Assembly: GCF_026210795.1 (NCBI RefSeq)
Contig: NC_089450.1
Coordinates: forward strand, 1,736,001-1,800,000
Length of the DNA stretch: 64,000 nt
Source: Rhizophagus irregularis
Taxonomy: Eukaryota > Glomeromycota > Glomeromycetes > Glomerales > Glomeraceae
Direction of reading: 5' to 3'
Shown here: positions 10,512 through 23,394 of the stretch, in pieces
Position numbering within the stretch: position 1 is the stretch's first letter
Layout of the letters: each line of letters starts with the position of its first letter
Program-made: the position numbers and the translations under genes
Notes under the pieces: model-generated
Database searches by the model: none
What the model was told of the DNA's origin: nothing
The model's input: the letters and a program-made list of their open reading frames with translations, nothing else

Positions 10512-12483
10512 CTATTCTTCGGATTTATCGACCTGTTCTTCTTCCTCTTGTTGTTCCTCGTTATCAAATCTTTTTAAAGTGAATAATAGCAAGAACCCAG
10601 CTACAGCGACAATAACACTAAGTATAATATATAAAACAACAAGATGTGGATCTTTTGATAATGGCACAAAGGCAAATCCTAATGCTGAACCAAATGCCGA
10701 CATCGTTAAGAATATAGCCATAACTGTAGATTTCATTTCATCAGGTGCCTTTTAAAAGAAATTTAAAAGATTAATTTTGTTATAATTAATATAACAAAAC
10801 ACATATAACATGATTTTTATGTTAAAAATTTACCCTTTCATACGCGTAGGATAATCCCGTGACACTAGCAAAAACTTTGAGTAAAAAATGTTTTATAAAT
10901 TTTATAAATTAGTTACATAAGTGACAAAGTAAACATTCAAACAAATTTAACTAACCTTCTGAAAAACCAATTAAAACATAAGAAGGAGATTGTATCCAAA
11001 CATTCACATTATTAGGAACAACTTGACCATCGAATTCACAGCCCGTATTGACAAAGCATGGACCGGTAGTATAAATGACATGCTGAATTATTGCGGTATA
11101 TGCCATTGCCAATGAAGCTAACATAAATCCAATAAACATGCGTGTGATTGGACGAACTGTTATACCGAATCTTCGAAGTGTTGGATAGCTATTATAAATG
11201 TGGCAACAAGAAATTTATCAATTGTAAATTAAATAATATTTTCAGAAATTTGGCAATACAGTATACTGTATACTCACATGACATGATCGGTAAATGGAAC
11301 TAAAATTATTAGACTAATAGGATTTAAATTCATAATCAAATCATTTGGAACATTTCCAGTTTGCATAACAGAAGCTTGTGAAACCAAATTACTGTTCATT
11401 TGTCCATAGCAAACCCAATAAATAGGGAAAAATACAAATACTTTACAAGCTTTAAGTGTTTTTTTCACTTGATTAATAAATTTATCATCCCAATTTACAT
11501 TATATTTTGATATATCTTCATTTGATAAATTTGATGGCTTAACATTGTCAAGTTTTTTACCACGAATAAAGGCCATTTTAAGAACACGGAAAGATTTTAA
11601 AAGAATTGATCCTTGAGGAGGTGTTTTTATGTATCTACTCTTAAAAATAACAAGAACCGCAATAGCACCGAAAAACATGGCAAGCGGAATAAGAAAAGCC
11701 AACCAAAATGAATGATATTTTTCAATATAAGTTGTAAGAATAGGTGAAAGTGATCCAACATTAATTGCCAAATAAAACCAATGAAAAAGAGATTGAATTG
11801 TAATTTTTGGATCTACAATAACTTTTTTATTTCCCGTTGATTTAACATAAGGTTTAGTGCGAGTATATTGATCGGCAACTAGCGGACTAACATTGCTTTT
11901 GATACCTCCTGTTCCTAAACCAATAATTATCATGGAGACTATCAGACCTGGAAACGCAGCTTTTGCTGCGATAGCCATAGGAGTTGCTGTCGCTGTTAGG
12001 ACGGTTAATCCAACCATGTAAATTATGCAGAATAACAATATCGTATTGTATCTTCCAAAATATTGATCTGCTACAATTGCACCTATTAAAGGAGTTATGT
12101 AGCAGAAAAACTGAAAAAAATATATTAAAGCCGTAGCAGTTTCTTGACCCGCTCCAATGGCTCCAGCTTGTCCAAACTTTACCGCTGGTGGAGGGTATTG
12201 TACATAATTTTGAAAAGGTCCTGATGCTCCATAATATGTAAACCTTTCACAAAGTTCACAAATTACAACCATCCATGCCACTAGATTGATAGGGATAAAA
12301 ATATTATTATAATTGTAACAACATATATTTAATTCAAAAAAAAATTTAATTACTAATTGGTATTTTATCGGCAACTCTTGGTAAAGTTCTCCAATCTTCT
12401 AACGTCGGTAAGGTTTCATGTTCTTCGTCAACTGAACCTTTGGTTTTAGATTCTTCATCGGTTTTTTGAATGTGTCCTTCCAT
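10512..12483 (-). CDS. PTR2: Proton-coupled di/tripeptide transporter, POT/PTR2 family
   Basis: Plasma-membrane symporter importing di- and tripeptides with protons. Five exons fit in phase: 12483-12354, 12280-11278, 11188-10956, 10874-10834 and 10748-10512, giving 547 residues, usual for the family. The introns are 73-89 bases with GT and AG ends. The N-terminus is acidic and cytosolic (MEGHIQKTDEESKTKG). Helix 1 carries the ExxERF proton-coupling motif (ELCERFTYYG). The second PTR2 signature is clear (FYLAINVGSL), followed by FTDHVIYPTLRRFGI across the second intron and a C-terminal acidic tail (EEQQEEEEQVDKSEE). About 12 hydrophobic helices are visible. The start is chosen because it joins in phase to ADKIPI-M-AWMVVICE, the conserved helix 1 entry. 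No lesion is seen, so it is probably functional. Confidence 0.93.
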
Positions 12484-15035
12484 TATTTTTTTTTAATTAA
12501 TTATTTTAGTTATATTAATTAATTCCAAGAGGCATAAAAAGTTGGAATTTATATCGAAATTTTAATTGAAGTCTGATATGCCGATTTACAAACCTAATTT
12601 TAGAATTCACATTTAAGATCAGACGACAAGTCCGATACTTATCGGTCATCAGTTTCTAAAAGAGTAAACCGTTTTGCCGCTTAGTTTGATAAAGAATTAA
12701 GATTACCAAAAAATATGCGACGGACTATCTATTAAGAATTATTGTTTCTTTTAAAGATAAGAAAAATTTGTGGCGACCTACATGCAATAATAGTCACGAT
12801 AAACCAATTTTAGTTACTTAAATAAGTTTCAGTTTATAAATTGTTTAGCTCGGGATCGATACTGATTAACAATTTCTCTTTATTTGGCGATCAAAAAAAA
12901 AAGAATTAACCCCTTTCCCAATCAGGGAGATAAGTCAATTCAGCAATTGCAAATACCGATGACAAAATATTTGAAATAAAATAAACCGAGAAAATCATAT
13001 TATATAACGTTCTTTCACTCTTTATATAATATAGCAGGAAATAAAAATATAATATTACCTTTTTTGGAATGATTTGACAAATCGAAGATCTAACACACAG
13101 CACACTGCGAGCACCCAAATCTTATTTGCATAAAGAAACAAAGTTTAACTGCTTAAATAATTTGTAAAAAATGTTTCGATTTTTTTGATATTTCAATAAA
13201 AAAAAACAACGAAACATAGTCTAATTGAATTACTTGAATTACATTTTCGCTACAAAATGATCGACATTTTGTTGAAAATGGAGTATAAAATGAACTACAA
13301 ATTACATGCAGCACTTGATGTTCAAATTTTAAGTCATGCGTAACACCTGGCGTTTTTTGTGTTGTGATGGATTTGGAATATATGAATAAATAACTATCAC
13401 GTTGAGAAACCTGAATAAATTCATACAAATCTGCACGGATAACGTCAGATTACTATAATTAGCAAATAGTAAAATTATCTGGAGCCAGGATTACGACACT
13501 AAAATTACGGATAAGTCCTATCAGATATGTTACCACGGAAAAATGGTTGAATACAGTTAAGGTTAAACCAGATATCCACTACATATTCAAACGCGAAAAA
13601 CAAAATTAGGAATATTAAATTTAACTTTCTAATTGGAATATAATAATAAAAATACAGCGACGCCAAAACTATTGTAAATGTAATGCCTTAGTGTTCGGGC
13701 GAACCTATTTTTCAATATCCGAAATGTTTTCGCCATGCTTCGCCCGAAGCCTCCGTAACCCTAATCTAGAAAGATTATTTAAGTTGTCCCCCAGAACACC
13801 TAATTAAACTCATTCCAATTATCCAATTGTCCAGTTGAATAATTGGATATACAAAATGTCTAACAAGTGGGAAAACTGTTCGTCAAGATTGTATTAGATT
13901 ATTAAGAGAAAACTATGAACCAAAAATTTATAAACGCCAAATGTGCATAACAGATAAGTAAAATATCTTAAAATTATCCTAATTGGACTGAAAGATACAC
14001 TTCTGGATAACTCTTCAAAAATAATGGATTATAATTCAAATCTAAGTAAATAACAATAAAAATTGATTCCAATTCTTTCAAACTCATTATGCTATATTAA
14101 TATTTAATACTTTAGAATTCATATACATTAAAATGTCAAGGATTTACAGTACAATGTTACAATGTATTGTATTATATTATACTATTCTGTACTATACTAA
14201 AATTTTGTTTTATATACTGTAACTTTTTCAATCCTCACTATAATAAATTCTTATTAAAAAGTTGGTGAAACTAAAGTTGCCTGCTGAAATTAATTTTAAT
14301 ATTTCAAATTATAAAAATTATATTGAATTATATAAAATTCTGTAGAATTGCTAAAACTATATGAAAATTATATACAAATACTTATATTTACAAGTTTTTT
14401 ATGTTTTCTATATTTTACAAGTTTTGTTCTAAATATTCTAAATATAATTTTAATATAATTTCTATATTTCTACAATTTATAATTGTCAAAATTATTTAAT
14501 GTTAACGGATAACTTTAGGTAAAATTATACTTTACAGTAAAATTAAAAGGTTATTATTAAAATATTATATTATAAATAAAATCAATTATATCAGTCATAA
14601 TTATTATTAATAAAATATATAAATTATAATTAATTATAACATTATATTACATCTGTAATAATTCAAAAAATTAATTTTACTGGAAAGTATAAACAAACTA
14701 AACTATATCAGTGATCATAAAATTGGAGAAATTTTACCAAAATTACAGTAGTTCACAAAAGTAATGCATCACCTTGAAATTTAATTTCAAATTAAAGCCA
14801 ATCAATATAAATTAATTTTTCAAGTATAACACAATTTATTAAAAATTAAAAAATATAAAAATCATAAAAGTAATGTATCAATTTATAAATTAGGTATTTT
14901 ATAAAACTTGGGAATATGTTTATTATAAATGAAATAATAAATAAATATTAATAAATGGTTTAAATTATTAAAAAAAATTATAGTTTATAATTAATTTTAT
15001 TTAGATAATATATTTAATAATGATTAATATATATA
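12484..15035. other. Non-coding region upstream of the peptide transporter
   Basis: The first several hundred bases presumably hold the transporter promoter; I see no clear motif. A small hairpin pair lies at 13687-13755 (GTTCGGGCGAAC and CTTCGCCCGAAG, each nearly self-complementary), a GC-rich island that may be a tiny inverted-repeat element. Short open frames at 12906-13118 and 13153-13428 have no recognisable protein content. Confidence 0.4.
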
Positions 15036-15681
15036 TAGTGCATACAGTCTAAAGCCACCACTTTTTATTATGTAATTTCAAATGAATAGAAAAAAAAATT
15101 CAATCAATATTTTTTTAAAAAACTTTCTGTAATATTGTAGTTTAAACAATATACTTTTATGTATCAGAGAGTTTTTTCAAATTGAATTGCTGTAGCATAA
15201 GATATATAAGTTTTAATTTTAGTTATTTTACTATGTTTTGAATAAATTTGGAGGAATTTGGTCAGTTTAATACTAATATAATGCAGGCCAAAATTTATAA
15301 ACTGGCCTAAATTAAGAATTAATATAAAAATATTTTTGTTTAAAATAACTGAATGAGAATTATTTATCTATAAACTTTATTTTTTTTTTTGGAACAAATT
15401 AAATATATATTTATTATTTTTAATGAATATAGAAAAAATTTAATGGGTATCACAATTTTATATATAATAAAATAACAGATTCTTTCTAATAATATAAATT
15501 TATAAATCATTTTAGCTAAAATTAATATTAATTCTGGCTAAACAATTGGTATTCTATTCTACAAACCTACCTATATATATATATATGATAAGTAAATATT
15601 GACCAATGAAATTTGCTCACGTGATTTTATAAAAATTTGGCCAAAAAATAAAAAAGTGGTGGCTTTAGATTGTGTGTACTA
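15036..15681. mobile_element. 646-bp MITE with AGTCTAAAGCCACCAC termini
   Basis: The left end TATAGTGCATACAGTCTAAA matches the complement of the right end, TATAGTACACACAATCTAAA. Both continue GCCACCACTTTTT, a TIR of about 33 bp with four differences. It contains TCACGTGAT and an internal GGCCAAAATTTATAAACTGGCC hairpin near 15287-15308. TATA at both ends prevents unambiguous recognition of a target duplication. No ORF. Confidence 0.65.
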
Positions 15682-18600
15682 TACAATTAAAAAAAAATAT
15701 TTTTGTAATAAAATTACTAAGTTTTTCATAATAAAAGAAAATTTTTAAAAAAAATTTTAAAGTAATTGGATTTGTAGATTAAAAATAATTAATTGTTAAA
15801 GATTAATTGCCGATCTGCATATGATGGATAGAAAAATTACCGCCAATTTGAAATCTGTGTTTCTCCCATAGATAAGTCAATCAATTTTTAACCAAATCAC
15901 TTGAAATTTTTATTGAAAGGACTTTGAGATTTGATTTTTTTTATTCAAATGTTTAATGTAATTCTTATAAAACTTAAAATTTTAAAAATCCATCTATAAA
16001 TTAAACAAGTCAAAATTACATATGAAATCTGCATTTCCCCCATAAATAAATCAATCAATTTTTAATCAAATTACTTAAAATTTTTGTTGAAAAAACCTTG
16101 AGATTATATCTTCTTTATTCAAATATTTAATATTAATATTATAAAACTCAAAATTTTACAAAAAATTCTTAAACATTGCCAATTAGTCAAAATTTAGCAA
16201 TATTTTGAATAAATTTGCGCCACTTTTTTTTTGCCTTATAAAAGTACTGGCTAGAAGCCTCAAATTTTATATTTACATACTTTTACATATGTATTAATAT
16301 ATTCTTTAAAAAAAAATTAATTGAAAAAATACAGATTTTTTTTTATATTTGATTTAATACTTCAAAATCTGTAAAAACCATCTAATTTTAAGCAATTATT
16401 GATTTTTGCGATTTTTTCAAATTTTTCAGTTTTCTAAGTTAAATAACTTTGTGGAAATAAACTTTAATGCTTTAAAATAATCTGCGTCACCCTTAAATCA
16501 TATATTCTGAATGTGTACACAGTGTTTATTTTTAGATTATTAAGTAAAATCAGGTTTTCAATTAGTCTATTATTTATATGCAGATTAGCAATTAATAATA
16601 ATCTACATTTTATATATAAAGAGAATATTTCATTTAATAATTTCACATTTAATAATTACAGAAAATGAAATAGTGCTCATTAGAATCATTTTATAAAGAT
16701 GATTTTAAGGGTGGTAAAATTATCCTCAAAGATATAACAGATTAAAATTTATTTTAGTATTATTATATTATACAGATATTTTAGCATCTAGTATTTTACT
16801 TATCATATTTAGAGATAATATTGCTACCCAAAACTCATTTAACAATAAAATTCAAAAATCTGAAACTCAAAAACTTTATTTTTAATAAAAAAATTGATAA
16901 ATCTAAAACTTTTCTAAATTATAATTAGGTTCAAAAAGGCATAAAAATAGTTTCAGCAATTAAGTTTATTATAAAAATAGTTAAAATTTTGAAAAAATAG
17001 TTTTGGCAAGCAGAGATATAAAATAATTACCATTGGATTTGTTTTAATGAAATGATATAAGACTTCAGAAAATATATAAATAGGTAAGATCTTAAGTTGC
17101 TTAAAATTTACCAAAAAAATTGTGTAAATCTTTCCTTTTTAAATAATACTAGCTAGAAATTTAATTTCTTAATTTAGAAACTAGCTAATATTATTATAAT
17201 TCTGATCCTAAAAAAATGCTTAAAAATTATAGTAAAATTTTTTTAGCTGGATTTTACCTATTTATGTATTTTATTAAATCCTATAAAAAATGCTTAAAAA
17301 TTATAGTAAAATTTTTTTATTTAGTTTTACTGTTATTTATGTATTTTCTGGGATTTTGATGATATCTTTTAATCTTTTTTGTATCTTTCAATCTTTTAAT
17401 TTTTTTTGCATCTTTTAATTTTTTGTATCTTTTAATTTTTTAATCTTTCTTATATTTTTATCATACTATTCTTATACTATTTAAAAATCTATAAATATAA
17501 TCCTTTTTCTTTTTCTATATTTTATATAACTTTTATTTTCTCTTTTACTATATCATTTTATATTACTTTTTTTTGTTATGCCATTTATTTCTTTTATTTG
17601 TAAGTAAAAAATTCAAATCTCACATCTATATATACTTTATTATACCACAATCATATAATTTTTTACTAATTAGTTGTCCTCTCTAGGATATAACTACATA
17701 TATTTTTCCTTATTAACATTATATTCTTATAACATTACTTATTATTACATTTATTTTTGACTTCTATTATTTATAACTTTTATTATATATAAATTCTTTA
17801 ATAATTTATATTAAACTTGTTTTTACATTCTTATCAAATTATAATAATTTTTAAGTTTGCTACTAATAATTTTTTTTATTTATATTTTTTATTATTATAT
17901 TATTTAATCAGCAAATTTCAATACAATTTATTAATATTATTTTATAAATTAAATATAACTAATAAGTTTATACATATTTTGATGTTAATTTGTACATGAG
18001 ATATAGTCTTTGTAAGATTTTTGAAATATAGTATTTATAAAACTTTTAGAATATAGTCTTTATTAAACTCCTATATATATAACTTATATTACAAAGGTAA
18101 TTTAATATTTCTTCAGTTTTTAATTTCTTTTTATATTAACTGAAAGGTAACAGTTTTAAATTATTACAGTCTTTTTATACTAACTAAAAAAATAATAGTT
18201 TTAATTGGCATTCTTTTACATTAATTAAAATTTAGCAGTTTTAATGCTTTAAAATTTTATGTTCTGATAAGTACATCATACTCAATTATTTTACTATATT
18301 TCTTTTCTTATAATTTCTAAAGTAAGTTTATAAAATAAATATTTTATCTTATATTTAACTGAAAAATTCTAACAGTTTATATATTTAATTACTTTTATAG
18401 ATTTAATATAACTCAGTACTTTAATTTATTTGTAAAGTTTTTCACAAAAATGTAAAGTTTGCTTATTATTACTTTTTTTATATTTTAATCATATTATTAT
18501 TATTGCACTATTCATGCTTATAATCTTTTATTACAAAATAGTAATTTTTTATTACTAAATAATATCATATTATTTATTATTATAATCCAAATAGCTGTAT

Positions 18601-19452
18601 ATTTTTAAGATAATTAATTATTTCTTATATAGTAGATTTATATATAAAGTTCTTGCCAAAAGACAATATTTCATTAATATTTTTGCTAGTAATTGGACTA
18701 TTTTCAATTTAACTTTTTATGATAAGCTTTATTTAATCCATTTTAATTAGTTTTTAAGTACTTTAAAGCCTTTTATTATTTTGAATATTTAAGTTCAAAT
18801 TCTCTAAGAATACTATAAGATATTCAACTATATGAAAATAATTAGAATAATTTTTCACAAATTGCTAATTATTTCCTTTTTTAAAGTATATATCAAATTG
18901 TCACAGCATTGGCTATTTACTAATAAATAAAAATTTATGTTTATTTATATTGTTCTTAATGAAATATTATTAGTATATTTTTATTTGGTTTAAATTTTAT
19001 CATTTATTTGCTAAACTTTCAAGCTTCAATAATTCTCCTTTCAAAATAATTCTACTTTATTATTTATTCTACAGGGTACTGTCAAAATTTTCTAATTATA
19101 ATATTTCAGCATTATGATATATATTATAAATAATACTATAACTGTAATATACTTTTTATTTAATTGACAAATTATTAATTAAGTTGTATTTTGACAGATG
19201 TAATTAATTTATAATAATTTTATAATAAATAATGAATTGATTTGTTTACCAAAATATGATATAATTAATTAGTGGAGAAATATAAACTATAATAAAATGC
19301 TGTAATTATAATCATTACATAACTAAATGATCTATATAATTTTCTTTTATAAAAATTCATGTAACTGTATGTAACTATTTGTCTATTTCTTTCATTTTAT
19401 TAAGGAATAAAATTTCCTTTTTAGATATTAGTGTAATATTATGTAATATAAC
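15682..19452. other. 3.8-kb gene-free AT-rich tract
   Basis: I find no credible gene. Two small features stand out: a tandem duplication near 17210-17350 (AAAAAATGCTTAAAAATTAT and what follows, about 76 bp per copy), and a pyrimidine-rich microsatellite-like run at 17365-17460 built from TATCTTTTAATTTTTT words. ACCCTTAAATCAT at 16488 and the nearly complementary ATGATTTTAAGGGT at 16699 suggest one more decayed inverted-repeat element, which I could not bound. Confidence 0.4.
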
Positions 19453-20170
19453 TAGGAATGGTTAGGTCAGTCCTGATCCAGTCCTGGTTCTGTGACCTAT
19501 AAGTCCTATTGAACGGATCTGTGAACCAGGTCCTGTTAGGACTAATCCTGAATCTGATCCCAGGACCTGGTCCTGACTAAGTTATTTATAGATTTTATGA
19601 ATTTAGTGATAACTAAATATAAAACAGTGATTTGCGACATTGGAATTCACTTTTTTATATTGATTTTATATAAAAAAAGTGAGTTGCGGTATCGCGATTC
19701 ACATTTTTATATTGATTTATATAAAAAAAAGTGAGTTGCGGTATCACGATTCACTTTTTTATATTAATTTTATATAAAAAAAGTGAGTTGTGATATTGCG
19801 ATTCACCTTTTTATATGATTTTAATATAAAAATATGAATTGCAATATCACAACTTATTTTTTATATGATTTTAATAATATAAAGATTGTATTGCAATATT
19901 TCAGTGCACTTTTTTATAATTTATAATTACTTAAAATCAAATTTACAGTAAACTATACATATAAAATTTAAACATAATATAATCTTATATAGATCTCTTA
20001 TAACATATATATTTAATATTTGATTTCTATCTAATATATATTTATACTTTATTGGCTAGAACTTTTTAGGACCTAGTCCACTTCTGGTCCAAAATTTGGA
20101 CCTAAAGATCTGCAGACCAGGTTCTAAGATCAGGTCTTTAGGTCCAGGATCTAGGACTTTACTATCCCTA
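19453..20170. mobile_element. 718-bp hAT-type MITE with perfect 8-bp target duplication
   Basis: AATATAAC occurs immediately before (19445-19452) and after (20171-20178) the element. Ends are TAGGAATGG and the complement of TAGGGATAG, the short imperfect TIR expected of hAT elements. Subterminal zones on both sides are packed with AGTCCTG/CAGGTCCT/GGACCTAG words, as seen in hAT subterminal repeats. The middle (about 19630-19910) is a minisatellite. There is no transposase, so it is non-autonomous. Confidence 0.85.
19630..19910. repeat. Palindromic minisatellite inside a hAT MITE
   Basis: About four to five units of 60-65 bp are built around AAAAAGTGAGTTGCGGTATC, then GCGATTCACTTTTT. Each unit is nearly self-complementary (AGTGAGTTGCGGTATCGCGA against its own complement GTGAATCGCGATACC). 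Later copies decay towards A/T by what look like C-to-T changes (GCGG to GCAA). Confidence 0.7.
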
Positions 20171-21661
20171 AATATAACATGAAAAAAATTGATTCAGTAT
20201 TACAAACAGCTGAAATTAAATTTATTTATAGCATATATAGTATATTACAAAAAAAAACTGGAATTAAAAAATTGATTATAACACTATAACACTATGATGA
20301 TTTCACCAAATTATATGTAAAATAGTTTATTTGAAAAATGAAAACCTACAATTTTATTAATAATATATTATGATTCAATGCAAAAAGATTTGTACATTAC
20401 TAAAAAAGGATAAGATTTACATTAAAGAAAAATTTTGTAAAACTAAATATAATAGGCTGAGATTTATATATTTATCAGTAAATAATTGCCTGAATTTGCT
20501 ACTAAAAATTTTTTTATTATATAATATTTTCTTCTTCCTTAAAATAAAGTGGCATATTACTAATAGATAATGAAAAACTAATGATAATAAAATATGCATA
20601 ATTATCTTTTAAAGGCTAATTTTACAAAAGAAAATCATTTAGAGCTTAAATTATATAAGTAAGTTGCTGAAATACTAATTGTATTAAGAGTACAGTTGAA
20701 AGCATTGCATAGACTGGAATAAGTACAGTAATTGCATATTTACATCATATAAAATACTTTGAATGGCCTAATCCAACTTTAAGCATAAAAAACTGGAAGT
20801 CAATATTGTTTGTTTTTCAAATGAATTACAAAAAATTAGAATTATTAGAGCTGGTTTAATATACAAAAAAATGTTACCATTTTTTTGCATTAAAATAGTA
20901 AAACAATATGATTATGAAATTTTTATACAGTATATTACCTATTATTATGAATTACAACTAATTAAAAATATTTAAGCAGTTGTAAAAGGTGACATTATAA
21001 GATTCTAAATTATTACCTGTTTGAAATACACTTTTAAATACATTAAAAAATAAAGTTAATTTAAAGATTATAGTGAATTTTAAAAAAAAGTGCTTAAAAT
21101 ACTAAAGTAGAAGTATACTTCAAATCTGGTTAATCTGAATATTTGATTATCCATCTGAAATTTTACTGGATTCAAATTGATCCAGATGATTCATCAGATT
21201 AATTGAATAGATTATCAGATATCTGATTCACTAATTTGACTGGATAGTTGACTGGATATTTGAATAATTCAGTCAATTCGGTGAATCTGATGAATCTGAA
21301 TTCAATTTTTTCTATTTCTTAATACTTTTATTAATATTAACAATTAGAATTTTTTTAATAATAAATATAGTATTTATTTTTACGTTATTACAAATGATTT
21401 TTAACAAATTAGTTAACATAATATAAAAAATTTAAGATTTGGATTGAATTGGTTTGAAGACTTCTAAAAAAAAAAGAGAACGTTAAAAACTATTTAAAGA
21501 CTAAAAAAATAAAAAATTCCTTTCTAACTTATCTTTATATTTTTAACTGAAATCCAGATCTGAAAAGGCATTCCTTTAAAAAAAAAGAAGCAAAAGGAAT
21601 ATTAGTTACATTCCTAAAAACAAAAAAAAACAAAAATACCTTTCCTCAACTTACCTTTCAT
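20171..21661. other. Non-coding tract with GATT-rich simple sequence
   Basis: No gene. Between about 21120 and 21310 the sequence is dominated by TCAGATTAAT, GACTGGAT and GAATCTGATG words in both orientations. It may be a decayed inverted-repeat element or cryptically simple sequence. Overlapping open frames on both strands at 20370-20599 are shadows of A/T-rich sequence. Confidence 0.35.
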
Positions 21662-22260
21662 AGGTCGAAAAGTGAAGAATCAGTCACCAATCGGTCACCA
21701 ATCAGGTAGCTGATTAGTGACTAATTAGTGACTGATTAGCATTTTTGCTAAATACCGTTACCAATCAGACAATTTACTAACTTTTCGATCCAATGATCAG
21801 AAAAGAATGAAATATAGCTCATTGGAATCGTCTCAACAAGACGAATCTAATGGTAGTAAAACCGCATTTTTAGGATTAATACATGATGAGAAATTATAGC
21901 TCATTGGAATCGTCTCAACAAGATGAATCTAATGGTAGTAAAACCATATTTTTAGGATTAATACGTGATGAGAAATTAAGTAAAATATAAAAATAAAAAT
22001 ATCTTATTTATATTTTATTTAATTTTTTATTAACTATTAATCCTAGAAATGCGATTTTATTACCATTAGATTCGTCTTGTTGAGACGATTCCAATGAGCT
22101 ATATTTCATTTTTTTCTGATCACTGGATTAAAAGTTAGCAAACTGCCTGATTGGCGCATGATTTGGCGAAAATGACCAGTCACCAATCAGTCACCAATCA
22201 ACTACCTAATTGGTGACCGATTGGTGACTGATTGATGCCTGATTTTTCACTTTTCGACCT
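21662..22260. mobile_element. 599-bp long-TIR element (foldback-like)
   Basis: The left end AGGTCGAAAAGTGAAGAATC matches the complement of the right end AGGTCGAAAAGTGAAAAATC. Complementarity continues over roughly 200 bp per arm (CACCAATCGG words, AAGTTAGCAAACTG versus AATTTACTAACTTT, and GAATCGTCTCAACAAGACGA). Most of the element would fold back on itself. Inside the left arm a stretch of about 95 bp (CTCATTGGAATCGTCTCAAC onward) is tandemly duplicated. No convincing target duplication. Confidence 0.75.
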
Positions 22261-22288
22261 GTGCCTTTTTTCTATTTTTTGTTTTGTA

Positions 22289-22459
22289 ATGGATTTTGTG
22301 GACTTTCCGTTTAGACTACTAAGAGAAGAGGATCTCTTTAAAAATAAGTATACATATAGCACAGAATATATTCTCATGGCACAATATCCACCTAATAGTG
22401 TACATGTGAGGTCTTTGTAAGAAGATGACGAGTGGTTTAGACTTACTAAATTAGTTTAA
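22289..22459 (+). pseudogene. Possible short gene remnant of unknown origin
   Basis: From ATG 22289 the frame reads MDFVDFPFRLLREEDLFKNK, then KYTYSTEYILMAQYPPNSVH and RSL. A stop at 22418-22420 follows, then the same frame continues EDDEWFRLTKLV to a second stop. Amino-acid composition is less A/T-driven than nearby noise frames. I do not recognise the protein. It lies directly beside the end of the 21662-22260 element. It may be a decayed exon; alternatively chance. Confidence 0.25.
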
Positions 22460-22724
22460 ATTTTTTGTATTTACTTGTGTATGTAGTATGAATTTATTTT
22501 TATTAATAAAGTTCTAAATACGCTGCAGTCAATAAAAAAAAAATAAGTTTATTATTAAAATTTATGTATTCTTTTAAATTATTTATTACTTATTTTATTG
22601 TCTTTTCAATATACATAGATGGAGTAGTCTTTATTATACTAGACAATTTTAATAGAAATTAATCAAGTAAGTTATTTTTTTTTTTGTATTAATTTGCATT
22701 GATAAGAAAGTTAAAAATTAGAAT

Positions 22725-23185
22725 TATATTAGTGTTAGATTAATTAGGATTAGAATTAGGATTAAAATTAGAATTAGAGTTAGGAGGACCCCGGATATCT
22801 AATATAAAGGTCATAATGGACTTTTGGCCAAAAACACCCCTTTTTGCTGAAACTCAATAAATCGTTTTTTGTAAATATCTCAGCATCCAGTAATTCAATT
22901 TTAATGAACTTTTTTTTATTTTGTAGCCCTCATTTAGCTCTACAATTTAAAAAATAGTTCATCAAAATTGGACCACTGGATGCCGAGATATTTACAAAAA
23001 ACGATTTTTTGAGCTCCTGAAAAATGGGCCAATCTGCCGAAAGTGTGACTTATGACCTGTTTTGGAGATATCCGGGGTCCTGAGTTAGGGTTAGATTAGG
23101 ATTAGAGTTAGTTAGTTATAATTAGTTAGTTAGGATTAGCTAATTAGAATTGGTTTGTTAGGGTTTAAAATTAGGAATTGGAAAT
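22725..23185 (+). repeat. Degenerate TTAGG-like (interstitial telomere-like) tract
   Basis: TTAGGATTAGAATTAGGATT on the left side, and GAGTTAGGGTTAGATTAGGA then TTAGTTAGGATTAGC on the right, form a degenerate G-rich array of TTAGG(G)/ATTAGG units. It is interrupted by the 22785-23081 MITE. It resembles a decayed block of the common fungal telomere repeat TTAGGG. The telomeric origin is inference; GATTAG simple sequence is the alternative. Confidence 0.5.
22785..23081. mobile_element. 297-bp hAT-type MITE, AGGACCCC family, 8-bp target duplication
   Basis: Ends are AGGACCCCGGATATCT and its exact complement. GAGTTAGG precedes (22777-22784) and follows (23082-23089), an 8-bp duplication as in hAT elements. 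The flanks are TTAGG-like repeats, which weakens the duplication evidence slightly. The centre holds a hairpin with arms TTCAATTTTAATGAAC (22893 onward) and AGTTCATCAAAATTGGA (22957 onward), the same module as in the 3545-4328 element. The inner ends repeat ATCGTTTTTTGTAAATATCT in inverted orientation. Confidence 0.8.
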
Positions 23186-23394
23186 TAGAATTAGAAGAAA
23201 TTTCATTATATTTTATTAATTTTCTATATAAGTTATGAAATCTAATTCAACATTTAGTAATATAATTAAATATGAATATGATTTACCATAAATTCAATTA
23301 TATGAAATTTTATATTAGATATACTAGTTAATAATTTTTAAGAATTACTATTGAAGATTTCTTATATTACTACTACTTTTTCATAATGCTCTAA

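Noticed and set aside
16485-16715. Inverted pair CACCCTTAAATCAT / ATGATTTTAAGGGTGG
   Set aside because: Probably a decayed MITE, but the arms are short and imperfect and no target duplication could be fixed, so it is not listed as an element.
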